NCBI GenBank assembly: GCA_049515655.1
Contig: JBEKTW010000008.1
Span: 1 to 64,000, forward strand
Reading direction: 5' to 3'
DNA: 64,000 nt
Source of the DNA: JBEKTW01 sp049515655
GTDB lineage: Bacteria; Bacteroidota; Ignavibacteria; UBA10030; SZUA-254
Part shown: one piece after another, positions 23,671-33,438 of the stretch
How the letters are laid out: the number at the start of each line of letters is the position of its first letter
Position numbering within the stretch: the first letter of the stretch is position 1
The notes under the pieces: generated by a model
Seen by the model: only the letters and a program-made list of their open reading frames with translations
Databases searched by the model: none
Told to the model about the DNA's origin: nothing
Position numbers and translations under genes: made by a program

Positions 23671-24267
23671 ATGCCTGAATATCCACCCACCGTCAAAGGA
23701 GCGACCGATGAAGAGCTTATATCGGCGTTCCAACAAGGCGACGCGACGGCATTTGGTGTCATCGTTGGAAGATACAAGGACCGATTGGTTAACTTCGTTT
23801 TTCGCTATGTCGGAGACTATGATGATGCGGACGATATTGTTCAGGAGACGTTTGTGAGGGTGTACCGGAGCCGGGACCTCTATCAGCCGGTTGCAAAGTT
23901 CTCGACGTGGATATATACGATTGCGACGAACCTGGCCAAGACGGAACTGCGGCGGCGCAGGTACCGCATGCTGGTTCCGTTAAGCCGGAAGAGCGAGCAC
24001 GATGCGGGCAGAGACGTCGAGATCGCCGATGCGCGGTATCCTGCGGATGATACGGCAGAACGCTCCCTGCAACAAGAGTTCATCCAGAGGGCACTCAATG
24101 CGATCCCTGCGAAGTATCGAGAACTCGTCGTTCTATGTGATATCCAGGAACTCTCGTACGACGAGATTTGCGCTGTCACCGGCTTGAATGTCGGAACCGT
24201 GAAATCCCGATTGAATCGGGGTCGGGCGCAATTGCAGAAGTTGTTGAAGGATTTGATAGATGAATAA
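23671..24267 (+). CDS. ECF-type RNA polymerase sigma factor
   Basis: 198 residues. Region 2 spans about residues 20-90 (AFGVIVGRYKDRLVNFVFRY, DADDIVQETFVRVYR, FSTWIYTIATNLAKTELRRR) and region 4 about 138-190 (ALNAIPAKYRELVVLCDIQE, LSYDEICAVTGLNVGTVKSR, RLNRGRAQLQ). Region 3 is missing, as is normal for ECF sigma factors that recruit RNA polymerase to envelope or stress genes. The following gene codes for a one-span membrane protein in the place of an anti-sigma factor. Upstream, GGAAC (23632-23636) and GTTAAA (23653-23658), 16 bases apart, faintly resemble an ECF promoter and could mean autoregulation, but this is weak. Confidence 0.93.
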   Translation: MPEYPPTVKGATDEELISAFQQGDATAFGVIVGRYKDRLVNFVFRYVGDYDDADDIVQETFVRVYRSRDLYQPVAKFSTWIYTIATNLAKTELRRRRYRMLVPLSRKSEHDAGRDVEIADARYPADDTAERSLQQEFIQRALNAIPAKYRELVVLCDIQELSYDEICAVTGLNVGTVKSRLNRGRAQLQKLLKDLIDE

Positions 24268-24323
24268 GAGATGCCGGTGAGCTTCATGTGTTCGACACTC
24301 AGAAAGAAGGCACTGAATATACT

Positions 24324-25079
24324 ATGACCGACACGAACGGAGACGGTGAAAAAGGACATCCAGTTCGCAGGCTCCTGAAGAGTCTTCCGGGAGTTCACGC
24401 GACGGATGATTTTGAAGTCCGCCTGCAGCGGCGCATCGCAGAAGAAGAAAGCCGGAGGAACAGGTCAGGCATCCTGGCCTGGCTTCCCGGTGTTCGGAGG
24501 ATTCCGGTGTTTGCGTATTCTGTTGTGAGCGTGATGGTTGTGGGTATAGTTTCATACTTCCTGCTGATGCGTACGACTCCTGTTGCGCCGCCGCAGGAAC
24601 GCCTCGTTATACCTGAGAACAAGGAAGAGATCGTCCCCGCTCCTCCCGTCGATGACCTGCGGAAGAAGTCCGATAGTCGCGACCAACGTCGCAGCGTGGC
24701 CCAGCAGGGTCCCTCACGGAATGAAGTGCCCGGCCCGTCTTCCTCCAAGGGGAATGAGCTTAAAGGAAAGCAGGCAGAGGGGAACATCCTTGAAGTTGGC
24801 AAACCACGTGAAGAACCTGTGACGTCAAAGACAACCATCCAGAATAACGAACCTGCTTCGGTTGAACTTGCGGCGCCCCGTCCGGTGAATGAAAAGGCTG
24901 TCGCGCGTTCGGTAACCCAGGGCTTGAATGCCACGGCGGGAAACTCCGCCATGTTCAAGGCAGATCGGGCGTTTTCCTCTGCGAACGACTCTGCCGCCCG
25001 CCGGGACAGCGTCAGGCTGGATTCGCTGCGGCGCCTCAAGACAAAGACGAAATACTTGAAAAAGAAACCCTCCGATTAG
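24324..25079 (+). CDS. Putative anti-sigma factor or regulator, single-span membrane protein
   Basis: 251 residues from the ATG at 24324; a GTG 36 bp upstream is in frame. A cytoplasmic segment of about 55 residues (RRLLKSLPGVHATDDFEVRL, rich in Arg and Glu) precedes one hydrophobic helix (VFAYSVVSVMVVGIVSYFLL, about 58-77). After it comes a long, low-complexity, probably unstructured periplasmic part rich in Pro, Ser, Glu and Lys, ending in KTKYLKKKPSD. The opening LPGVHATDDFEVRLQRRI resembles the N-terminal segment of membrane proteins encoded beside ECF sigma genes. It starts 56 bp after the sigma gene. The anti-sigma role is inferred from position and topology only. Confidence 0.6.
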   Translation: MTDTNGDGEKGHPVRRLLKSLPGVHATDDFEVRLQRRIAEEESRRNRSGILAWLPGVRRIPVFAYSVVSVMVVGIVSYFLLMRTTPVAPPQERLVIPENKEEIVPAPPVDDLRKKSDSRDQRRSVAQQGPSRNEVPGPSSSKGNELKGKQAEGNILEVGKPREEPVTSKTTIQNNEPASVELAAPRPVNEKAVARSVTQGLNATAGNSAMFKADRAFSSANDSAARRDSVRLDSLRRLKTKTKYLKKKPSD

Positions 25080-25172
25080 TGCCTTCACCTCCCGAAATCG
25101 CTGCTTTCTCATCGTGCCCTCAGACGGTTTTTCCAGAAAATGTGACACGGCACAATGCCGTGCCTGATAGAC

Positions 25173-25201
25173 TTGATTGCTAAGAGAATTCTTCGTATGA
25201 T
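25173..25201 (+). promoter_or_regulatory. Candidate promoter of the YCF48-repeat protein gene
   Basis: TTGATT (25173-25178), a 17-base spacer and TATGAT (25196-25201) lie about 40 bp before the chosen start codon, in the gap after the putative anti-sigma gene. Sequence match only. Confidence 0.4.
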
Positions 25202-25243
25202 TTTTGTACAATGAATTATCACGTGTTTGCTTATCCGAAGATC

Positions 25244-28200
25244 ATGAAATTCTCGTGTCGTATAATCTTTTGCCTGTTGTTGCTCGCCCTCCTTGGTGCA
25301 GATGGACAAGCGCAGCAGGGGTTGTGGCAGTGGCTTAGTCCTTTGCCCCAGGGGAATCCCTTGAACGGGATGTGGGCGTTCAACCAGACAACCGCGCTCG
25401 CTGTGGGCGCAAACGGAACGGTCATCAAGACAACTAATGGAGGTCTCACTTGGCAGGTTGAGTTCAACGTGGCCGGCGTGACCGGGCAGCTACTGGGAAC
25501 TCAGTTCGTCTCAGCTTCAACAGGGTGGGCGGTCGGTGAAGGGGGAACCGTCTTGAAAACATCCGATGCCGGGGAGACTTGGTACCTCCAGAACATTTCG
25601 ACGGCCAACGACCTCTATGCGGTGGATTTCATATCTCCTGATACGGGCTGGGTGGCCGGGCTCAACGGGGTCGTTTTTGGCACGACCGACGGAGGTTCGA
25701 ACTGGATTCCCGAAACCACAGGGACGAATGCCAATCTGTACTCGTTACAATTTGTCAATTCCAGAGTAGGGTGGGTATCGGGCGCGGCTGGAACTATTCT
25801 CAGAACGACCGACGGCGGCAGGAGTTGGCTTGGGCTTTTCCCGAATACGAAAAGGCCACTGTTCAGTCTGAGTTTCGTCACCGACTCCGTCGGCTGGGCA
25901 GCAGGAACCTTGGGAACGATTCTGAAGACGACCGACGCGGGCATAACCTGGAAGTCGGTGGGCAGCGATTCCGTTGTAAGCGTCTACGCTATCCAGTTTG
26001 TGTCAAAGTTGGTCGGGTGGGCCGTTGGGGGCGTAGGTATGATTCGCAAAACGACAGACGGAGGGTCAACATGGGTCATACAACCGAGCGGCACGTACAA
26101 CGACATCTATGGAATTCGATTTGTGTCTCCAACGACAGGATGGCTGGTCGGAGATGCCGGATTCATACTGTCGACGACAAATGCCGGTACGAGCTGGAAC
26201 CAACAATCGACGAATATCAAGGACGACTTGTATGACGTCTATTTTTCCTCGACCTCGACGGGATGGGAGGTCGGAGATGAAGGTACGATCGTGAAGACCA
26301 CCGATGGTGGATTAAGCTGGACCGCGCAAGCGAGCAATTTCGATCTGCCGATGTACGGTGTGTACTTCCTCGACGATCTGAACGGATGGGTTGTCGGTGA
26401 CAGTGGAGTCATTTTGAGAACGACGAACGGCGGCGCAAATTGGGTTCTTCAAATCAGTCATACGGACGACTTGGATTTCCCTACACTGCGGTCTGTTTAT
26501 TTCGTGAGCTCGACAAAGGGTTGGGTAGTCGGTGACGCCGGAACTTTGCTGAGAACGATCAACGGCGGGACTACCTGGACCGTGGTGAACATCACGTCAT
26601 CGTCGGATCTGCAAAGAGTCAAGTTCTTTGACGGGAACAACGGCTGGGCGGTCGGCTCACAAGGCACAATCCTCCATAGCACGAATGGAGGTGTCACGTG
26701 GGTCGAACAGAATAGTGGAAGCACGACGGATTTGTATTCACTCGAGGTTCTGAATACGAACCACGTTGTGGCTGTAGGTGACTTCAGTACGATCCTCACC
26801 ACCGTAAATGGCGGAGCTGCATGGTTAGCCGATGATTTCGATGTGGGGGAAAGTCTGTACGACGTTTCCTTCTTCTCATCTTCGATTGGATGGATTGTCG
26901 GGGATGAGGGGACCATCCTGGCTACGACAGACGGCGGCAACTACTGGTCCCAGCAAGCAAGTGGGAGCGGAGCTGCGATGTTGAGTGTGCAAGTTGTGAA
27001 ATCTTCTTCCGGCGGGCTCATTTTTGCGCAAGGAGAGGGCAGCACACTTCTTGCGTCCATTATCGCGCCGTTAGGCCTGCGCACGTGGACGGGGAGCGTT
27101 GACACTCTCTGGACAAATCCTGCGAACTGGAGTCCGGTCGGTGTGCCCGGCAGATTGGACAGTGTCATCATATCTGCCGCCGCCAACAACCCTGTCTTCA
27201 ACGGAGTTCAACAACAGCTAGGGCTCGCGAGCTTAAGAATTGGACCCGGTGCAAAATGCACCCTCGGCCCAGGCCTGTCACAGTTAAACGTCAGTAATGA
27301 CGTGCACGTGGATGGCGTACTGGCACTTCTGGGGAATGCCGCGACACAAATTCAGGTCGGGGGGAGTTTTCTTGTCGGACCGGGCGGGAGTTTCGTCGCG
27401 GGCGGATCGACGGTCGATTTCACAGGTACGGGGTCGGTCAGAGGTGTCTTCTGCAATGTTCTGATTGCTCAAAACGCGGTTGTACAAACGGCGGGGAACG
27501 TCGTGATAAAGAATTCCCTGACAGCCCTCTCGGCGCCGACATTGAGGCCGGTCGATACCCTTACGACCCAGAATCCAGTGGCCGACGCATTTCAGGTATA
27601 CGGAACAACCGGACCCGGCACGATCAAGCGGGCGATTCTCCAGGGATCCACGGACGCGTACCAGTTTGAGAGTTATGCGACGTTCGTGCAGTTCAACGGT
27701 ATGGGAACATATCCTGATACGCTCGCTGTAACCACCTACCCGGATTCGCTTCCGCCTGATTTTTCGGATACGGTGTTTGTCAGAAGATTCTACACATTTC
27801 AGGCCCACGGCGGACACGGCTACTCTGCAATCGTTAGTTTGCGGTATGATACATCCGAAACATCCATGTCTCCTTACGATGTGGCGTTCTTCCGCGACAC
27901 GAGCGGAGTTCTGTTAAACCTCGGGGCGGATGATTATCTCGATTCCGACATGGAGGCTGTGATTCTCGATTCTGCAAAGCAATTCACCACGTGGTATCTC
28001 GGAAGCCTGGATTATTCGCCCATTGTCCCGTTTGCGTTTACGACGCCCTTGATTGTTGCTGACAACGGACACGGTATCGACACCCTGCAGTTTGGGGCGG
28101 CCTTCGGGGCGACAAGCGGTATCGATTCTGCGATGGGGGAGGTCCCGCTCGGGCCGAAGCCTCCTCGCGGCATGTTCGACGCGCGGTGGCGGATTCCTTC

Positions 28201-29626
28201 AGGTGTTACAACATCAGTCGATATCCGGAATCTTGTCAATTTCGTCGGGCCACAGAACATCTATACATGCGAGTTCCAGCCGGGTGTGGGGGGATATCCG
28301 GTCAAGCTTTCATGGGATAGTACGACCTTTCCTCTCGGAAAAGTGTTCCTGCAGGATTCACTGACGGCAGGGAAGAAGTTCAGCGTGAACATGAAGACCC
28401 GCTCAACCTTCAGGATAACGGATACGTCGGTTTCCGTCTTCCAGGTAGTCCACTCTGCGCCGACATACTACCCCGTCGTGTCAGGCTGGAACATGATCTC
28501 CGTTCCGCTTCTTCCGACAACCAGCTTGAAGAAGGCGTATATGTTTCCCGGCGCGAACTCAAATGCTTATGGATATAACAGGGGGTACTACATTGCCGAC
28601 ACTCTTCGCGTTGGAACGGGATACTGGCTGAAGTTCCCAAAAACTCAAAACGTCGGGATTGAGGGAGATTCGCTGTTGAACGACACGATTTCGGTGCTCA
28701 ACGGTTGGAATATGATCGGCTCAATCAGCCGAACGGTTTCAATCGCCAACGTCGGTCAGATTCCCCCCGGTATCATCGGTGGAAAATACTTCGGCTACGT
28801 CAAAGGATACGTCATCGCCGATTCACTAAGGCCGGGCCAGGGGTATTGGATCAAGACCATTGGAGGGGGAAAACTCGTCCTCGCGTCTTCCTCTGTGAAC
28901 CAGCCGCTCGGCAAAGAACGACCCTCGCATATTTTGGATTCCTTCAATTCCTTTTCAGTATCCGATAATGACGGCGGCGGGCAGACGTTGTATTTTGGCA
29001 GAGTTCATGACCCGAACTTTACGCCGTCGTCCTACGAGCTTCCGCCTCCTCCTCCCGCTGGTATCTTCGACGCTCGTTTTCAATCCCAACAACTTGTGGA
29101 GAGATTGCCGGATGATGACGGGTCATCCACGATGGTTGTCTCGGTTCAATCGTCAAAGTTTCCCATCGTTCTGCATTGGAGAGTTGTACAGGAGGGGATC
29201 CAGTCAATTGTGTTGACGAATCCCATCAACGGGAAAGTGTATGGAAGCCAGAATTTTCCCCGTGACGGTAGCATCAGAATTGAAGACCCGAAGGTTCAGA
29301 GGATTCTCCTGACGATCAAGACCGGCGAAATCGCCCCGAGAGAATTTGCCCTGCGGCAGAATTTCCCTAATCCTTTCAATCCATCGACGACGATTCAGTT
29401 TGATGTTCCCGTGCAGGCGCTGGTCACAGTGAACATATACAATATTCTGGGTCAACGTGTCGTCTCTCCGGTTTCGGCCAGGCAATACGCTCCGGGAAGT
29501 TATTCCGTGGTTTGGAACGGGGCAAATTTTGCTTCGGGTGTGTACTTTTATCAGCTCATTGCAAAGGATTCAGAGACGGGTTCAGTTCGGTTCCTGCAGG
29601 TCAAAAAGCTGGTCTTGCTGAAATAG
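25244..29626 (+). CDS. Giant T9SS-exported protein with YCF48-type propeller repeats
   Basis: 1460 residues from the ATG at 25244 (an ATG at 25211 is in frame). Signal peptide KFSCRIIFCLLLLALLGADG. Residues ~30-600 are 13 clear repeats of about 42-45 residues with the pattern GW-VG--GTI--T--GG--W, plus a degenerate fourteenth. These are the blades of YCF48/BNR-like beta-propellers; 13-14 blades would fit two seven-bladed propellers. A beta-sandwich region follows (from TWTGSVDTLWTNPANWSPVG), then two copies of a GWNMI domain (SGWNMISVPLLPTT and NGWNMIGSISRT, each with a GTGYWLKF or GQGYWIKT partner). The end is a T9SS type A sorting domain (NFPNPFNPSTTIQF, NILGQRV, GVYFYQL). Probably a large surface or secreted protein; substrate unknown. 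Confidence 0.88.
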   Translation: MKFSCRIIFCLLLLALLGADGQAQQGLWQWLSPLPQGNPLNGMWAFNQTTALAVGANGTVIKTTNGGLTWQVEFNVAGVTGQLLGTQFVSASTGWAVGEGGTVLKTSDAGETWYLQNISTANDLYAVDFISPDTGWVAGLNGVVFGTTDGGSNWIPETTGTNANLYSLQFVNSRVGWVSGAAGTILRTTDGGRSWLGLFPNTKRPLFSLSFVTDSVGWAAGTLGTILKTTDAGITWKSVGSDSVVSVYAIQFVSKLVGWAVGGVGMIRKTTDGGSTWVIQPSGTYNDIYGIRFVSPTTGWLVGDAGFILSTTNAGTSWNQQSTNIKDDLYDVYFSSTSTGWEVGDEGTIVKTTDGGLSWTAQASNFDLPMYGVYFLDDLNGWVVGDSGVILRTTNGGANWVLQISHTDDLDFPTLRSVYFVSSTKGWVVGDAGTLLRTINGGTTWTVVNITSSSDLQRVKFFDGNNGWAVGSQGTILHSTNGGVTWVEQNSGSTTDLYSLEVLNTNHVVAVGDFSTILTTVNGGAAWLADDFDVGESLYDVSFFSSSIGWIVGDEGTILATTDGGNYWSQQASGSGAAMLSVQVVKSSSGGLIFAQGEGSTLLASIIAPLGLRTWTGSVDTLWTNPANWSPVGVPGRLDSVIISAAANNPVFNGVQQQLGLASLRIGPGAKCTLGPGLSQLNVSNDVHVDGVLALLGNAATQIQVGGSFLVGPGGSFVAGGSTVDFTGTGSVRGVFCNVLIAQNAVVQTAGNVVIKNSLTALSAPTLRPVDTLTTQNPVADAFQVYGTTGPGTIKRAILQGSTDAYQFESYATFVQFNGMGTYPDTLAVTTYPDSLPPDFSDTVFVRRFYTFQAHGGHGYSAIVSLRYDTSETSMSPYDVAFFRDTSGVLLNLGADDYLDSDMEAVILDSAKQFTTWYLGSLDYSPIVPFAFTTPLIVADNGHGIDTLQFGAAFGATSGIDSAMGEVPLGPKPPRGMFDARWRIPSGVTTSVDIRNLVNFVGPQNIYTCEFQPGVGGYPVKLSWDSTTFPLGKVFLQDSLTAGKKFSVNMKTRSTFRITDTSVSVFQVVHSAPTYYPVVSGWNMISVPLLPTTSLKKAYMFPGANSNAYGYNRGYYIADTLRVGTGYWLKFPKTQNVGIEGDSLLNDTISVLNGWNMIGSISRTVSIANVGQIPPGIIGGKYFGYVKGYVIADSLRPGQGYWIKTIGGGKLVLASSSVNQPLGKERPSHILDSFNSFSVSDNDGGGQTLYFGRVHDPNFTPSSYELPPPPPAGIFDARFQSQQLVERLPDDDGSSTMVVSVQSSKFPIVLHWRVVQEGIQSIVLTNPINGKVYGSQNFPRDGSIRIEDPKVQRILLTIKTGEIAPREFALRQNFPNPFNPSTTIQFDVPVQALVTVNIYNILGQRVVSPVSARQYAPGSYSVVWNGANFASGVYFYQLIAKDSETGSVRFLQVKKLVLLK

Positions 29627-29834
29627 TTTGCTCTCGCATTCCGGGACCCTGTTGAGACACGCACCATGCTCACAATGTCTTATGAGGCACGCACACAGAG
29701 CCTGATTTTTCGAAGCAGGGTGGATGGTTCGCGTCATGAACATTTGCCGCGCGTGGTTAGAACTGTGCATTTCTCCGCCGAGAGCGCTTTCCTGTGGATC
29801 AGTCGCCTTCCAACATTATGGTGACGAGACACTT

Positions 29835-32800
29835 GTGAAACAGGTTATCCTGTTGTTCATATTACTGTCTGCCTTCCTGGTCGTTCCTTTAGCACAATCA
29901 CACGCCCAGTGGGTGCGCACGAACGGTCCTTATGGGGGTAGCATCCAATCCCTTGTTGCCAGCGGCTCGAATATTTTTGTCGGTACTCTTGGCGGTGGTG
30001 TTTCTTTCTCCTCAGATGAAGGCGCAAATTGGCAGAGCAGGAACAATGGTTTGACGTACGACTACGTGTACTCGCTCGCTGCCAACGGATCCACCGTCCT
30101 TGCCGGCACTCTGGGCAACGGTATATTCCGCTCCTTCGACAACGGCATGAGCTGGCAAGCTGCGGATGGCGGATTAAGCGCTATGTATATTTATTCACTG
30201 GCTTCAAGCGGTTCTGATTTCCTTGCCGGCACTGATGGCGGTGTATATTACTCCGCCGACAACGGAGCAACCTGGCATCCCACAAGTCTGGCGAACACAA
30301 TAGTATACACTCTGGACGTGAGTGGTTCAAACATTTACGCTGGAACGAACAGCCGGGGGGTCGTTCTCTCCAGCGATGGGGGAACGAGCTGGAAGGAGAT
30401 CAATAGCGGATTGCCAAGCTACTGGGGTGTGTATTCCATCAGGGTCTCTGGTACAAGCATTTTTGCCGGCCTGGATGGTGGGGGGGTATTTCTCTCGACC
30501 GACGGCGGAACGAGTTGGTATGCGGTGAATACCGGTTTGACAAATAGTGTCGTCCATTCGCTCGGGATCATTCCGGGGTCTCAGGGGACGAGCGGTTCGA
30601 CTGTCTTTGCGGGCACAGACCAGGGTATTTTCCGATCGACCAGTGAGGGAGGGGTCTGGCAGGTTGCCGACAGTGGATTGATTATCAGCGAGGTCTTCTG
30701 TCTAACAGCCGTCGATTCGCTCATTTTTGCAGGAACCGATGGCGGCGGCGTCTTTCTCTCCACCAATCGTGGTACGAGCTGGCAAGCCCGGAACAATGGA
30801 CTGACCTCTGTTATGGTGCTTTCGCTTGCCGCGAACGGGTCGAATATTCTTGCCGGAACACACGGAGGGGGCGTTTTTCTTTCGACTGATTACGGGTCCG
30901 TCTGGCAATCCATAGGTTTCGGGTTGACAGCGTATTCTGATATACTCTCGCTTGCTGCAGGCGGGACGAACCTCTTCGTTGGTACCGATGTTGCAGGTGT
31001 ATTCCGATCGACCAACGGCGGCGCAAGCTGGCAACCCGCGAGTAATGGATTGCTCTATAACGGACACACGTACGACGCTACGTACTGCTTTGCTGTCGTT
31101 CCCAGTTCTGCAGGCAATGACAGCTTGAATCTCTTGGCCGGTACTACTGATGGTGTTTTCCTCTCCACTGATTATGGAACGACATGGACTAACCGATCCT
31201 TCGGTTTGGTGGTAACTCCTGTCAGGTCGTTTGCTGTTACCCGCGCTGGAGCGGAAAGCCCCGTCGTTGTTGCCGGTACCCGCACAGGGGTCTATATATC
31301 CTACGATCAAGGATCGCTCTGGCGAGCTGCAGGCTTGGCTGGTAGTGATGTGCTGTCGCTCGCCGCCTATCCCAATGGGTCAGGCGCCTCATATATATTT
31401 GCCGCTACTAATTCCAAAGGTGGAGTCTTTGTCTCCACCGACAACGGAGCAAGCTGGCAATCAGCGAGCGCCGGCTTGACCGGCAGAACGGTTCATTCGC
31501 TCGCGGTGAATGTCGCGGATGATGGGAGAGGGGGCGCGACGGTTTATGCCAGCACTGAGAGCGGGGTTTTTCTTTCCACTGATGACGGTACGAGCTGGCA
31601 GAGTTGTAACATTGGTTTAACACAGAGTTATGTGTATTCCCTCGCCACTAGCGGTTCGCTTGTCTTTGCGGGTACCGGGGGCGAGGGCGTCTTCGTTCTC
31701 GTGAATGGCCCCATAGGATGGCGGGAGGCGAATGCCGGATTGACAAACACCATCGTGAACGCCCTCGCGGCGAGCCCCGGGTCCGGCTCGGTCGGTGGCA
31801 CAGACATTTTTGCAGGTACAGGCGGAGGAGTTTTTCGTTCCACTGATAATGGAGCGAATTGGCAGTCAATGGGTACGGCCACAATAAGTGGCTTTGTCCT
31901 TTGTCTCGCCGTGTGTCAGCTCGACGCAAAAAGTGGTACAGCCATTCTCGCCGGGACGAACGGAGACGGGATATTTCTCTCTATCGACAACGGCGCGAGC
32001 TGGCAGGCCGGGACGAAAGGCCTGACAAATAGCTTTGTGCTTTGCCTTGCCGTTCATGGCTCGGATATTCTTGCCGGCACGGACGGCGGCGGTGTGTTTC
32101 GCTCCACCGACTTCGGCACGAGCTGGTCGCCAATGAATACCGGTTTGGGCAACCGTAGTGTGTTTTCTATCGCTGTAAGTCCTACCGGCGATAGTGGTGG
32201 AGGCCAGGGCCTCTTAGCGGGCACCGATGCAGGCGTCTTTCGTTCGACCGACAACGGGTCGAACTGGCAGGCAGTAAACGCAGGACTTACAAACAGTTTT
32301 GTGCTGTCCCTTGCTGCGCTTGCAAATGGAGCTGGCAGTTCGATTCTTTTCGCTGGTACCAATGGAGGCGGGGTGTATTCGTCGACCGACAACGGAACCA
32401 GCTGGCAGGCGACCGGTTCGGGATTGACGAATCATTATGTGCTTGCGCTATCTGCCACCGCTAACGCGTCGGGGGGTTCCAGTGTATTTGCCGGCACCGA
32501 CGGCGACGGGGTCTTCCTGTCCACAAACAACGGCAAGGATTGGCAAGCACTGAATGCCGGACTTTCCAACAGCACTGTGCTCTCGCTTGCGGTGATCGGT
32601 GCGAATGTGTTCGCCGGCACATACGGAGGGGGTGTGTTGCTGCGTCCGCTCCCCGGATCGATCATGTCCGTGGGGCGCCCGGCATTTCCAATCCCTTCGC
32701 AGGTGAAACTCGAGCAAAATTATCCCAACCCATTTAACCCGACAACGAATTTCGGATTTCAGATTGCCAATTGCGGATTTGTATCGCTAAAGGTCTATGA

Positions 32801-32960
32801 CCTGCTGGGAAGAGAAGTCGCGACGCTGGTGAACGAGGCGAAACAGCCGGGTGAGTACACGGTGCGGTGGGATGCTTCCGGTTTGTCAAGTGGAATCTAT
32901 TTCTATCGTCTGAATGCCGGAACATTCACTGAGACGAAGAAGTTGTTGCTGCTCCGGTAA
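29835..32960 (+). CDS. T9SS-exported protein made of 21 BNR-like propeller repeats
   Basis: 1041 residues from a GTG at 29835, chosen because the signal peptide (VKQVILLFILLSAFLVVPLA) starts there; further upstream starts would add a non-hydrophobic leader. Nearly the whole mature protein is a run of 21 blades of ~45 residues with the pattern FAGT-GGGVFRSTDNG-SW followed by a GLTN-VLSLA strand. The repeats are close in DNA as well as protein. The C-terminus is a T9SS type A sorting domain (NYPNPFNPTT, then YDLLGREVATLVNEAKQPGE, GIYFYRL). It follows the other giant propeller gene by 208 bp with no visible gene between. It may be a surface sensor or adhesin; no catalytic residues are recognisable. 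Confidence 0.86.
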   Translation: MKQVILLFILLSAFLVVPLAQSHAQWVRTNGPYGGSIQSLVASGSNIFVGTLGGGVSFSSDEGANWQSRNNGLTYDYVYSLAANGSTVLAGTLGNGIFRSFDNGMSWQAADGGLSAMYIYSLASSGSDFLAGTDGGVYYSADNGATWHPTSLANTIVYTLDVSGSNIYAGTNSRGVVLSSDGGTSWKEINSGLPSYWGVYSIRVSGTSIFAGLDGGGVFLSTDGGTSWYAVNTGLTNSVVHSLGIIPGSQGTSGSTVFAGTDQGIFRSTSEGGVWQVADSGLIISEVFCLTAVDSLIFAGTDGGGVFLSTNRGTSWQARNNGLTSVMVLSLAANGSNILAGTHGGGVFLSTDYGSVWQSIGFGLTAYSDILSLAAGGTNLFVGTDVAGVFRSTNGGASWQPASNGLLYNGHTYDATYCFAVVPSSAGNDSLNLLAGTTDGVFLSTDYGTTWTNRSFGLVVTPVRSFAVTRAGAESPVVVAGTRTGVYISYDQGSLWRAAGLAGSDVLSLAAYPNGSGASYIFAATNSKGGVFVSTDNGASWQSASAGLTGRTVHSLAVNVADDGRGGATVYASTESGVFLSTDDGTSWQSCNIGLTQSYVYSLATSGSLVFAGTGGEGVFVLVNGPIGWREANAGLTNTIVNALAASPGSGSVGGTDIFAGTGGGVFRSTDNGANWQSMGTATISGFVLCLAVCQLDAKSGTAILAGTNGDGIFLSIDNGASWQAGTKGLTNSFVLCLAVHGSDILAGTDGGGVFRSTDFGTSWSPMNTGLGNRSVFSIAVSPTGDSGGGQGLLAGTDAGVFRSTDNGSNWQAVNAGLTNSFVLSLAALANGAGSSILFAGTNGGGVYSSTDNGTSWQATGSGLTNHYVLALSATANASGGSSVFAGTDGDGVFLSTNNGKDWQALNAGLSNSTVLSLAVIGANVFAGTYGGGVLLRPLPGSIMSVGRPAFPIPSQVKLEQNYPNPFNPTTNFGFQIANCGFVSLKVYDLLGREVATLVNEAKQPGEYTVRWDASGLSSGIYFYRLNAGTFTETKKLLLLR

Positions 32961-32973
32961 GAGGATGGTCTTC

Positions 32974-33022
32974 GTGTCTTCGTGGTGAAAAGATCTTACC
33001 ACGAAGGCACGAACGCACAAAG
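32974..33022. repeat. Palindromic repeat, left flank of the GxxExxY gene
   Basis: GTGTCTTCGTGGT and ACCACGAAGGCAC are complementary in 12 of 13 positions around an ~11-base loop, followed by GAACGCACAAAG. The second copy lies at 33439-33485 in the same orientation. Sequences of this CTTCGTGGT/ACCACGAAG type are dispersed in many environmental bacterial genomes. Confidence 0.6.
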
Positions 33023-33418
33023 CTATAACACCATTCGTCTAATGCCATCTTTTATCAATGGAACGTTGAAATTTATCAAGAATCCCAGCCGTCTACCTGT
33101 TAATTTCAAATAGGTGAGAAGTTGCGCTTCGAATACCGGATGCATTGTTTCAACAGATTTTAGCTCGAGTATAAGTCTACCCTCAACAAGCATATCAAGT
33201 CGGAGGCCGGCATCGAGCTTTATGCCTTCATAGACAACGGGCATTGGTAGCTGGGTTTCAACGCTTAACCCCCGTTTCGAAAGCTCATACGCGAGACACT
33301 TTTCGTAGACTGATTCGAGCAAACCCGGTCCCAGAGACTTGTGGACTTTGTACACTGCATCAATGGTCTCTGTTGCGATGCATTCGAGGGCAGCCGGTAT
33401 CGGTGCGAAAGAACTCAT
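33023..33418 (-). CDS. GxxExxY family protein
   Basis: 131 residues from the ATG at 33418; the frame extends further upstream but runs through the flanking repeat, so I exclude it. The name-giving motif is GPGLLESVYE (about residues 29-38), preceded by TIDAVYKVHKSLG. Later come DAGLRLDMLVEGRLILELKS, which matches a PD-(D/E)xK nuclease-like core (D, then E-L-K), and LLTYLKLTGRRLGFLINFNV. The family is widespread and its function is not settled. The gene is bracketed by two direct copies of a palindromic repeat, and codes on the strand opposite to the propeller genes, which suggests it arrived as a unit. Confidence 0.9.
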   Translation of the reverse strand: MSSFAPIPAALECIATETIDAVYKVHKSLGPGLLESVYEKCLAYELSKRGLSVETQLPMPVVYEGIKLDAGLRLDMLVEGRLILELKSVETMHPVFEAQLLTYLKLTGRRLGFLINFNVPLIKDGIRRMVL

Positions 33419-33438
33419 TCTTATGCTCTCGTGCCTTA

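Noticed and set aside
28053..32737. Frames opposite or within the two propeller genes
   Set aside because: They arise from the repetitive code of the blades and show the same repeats out of frame.
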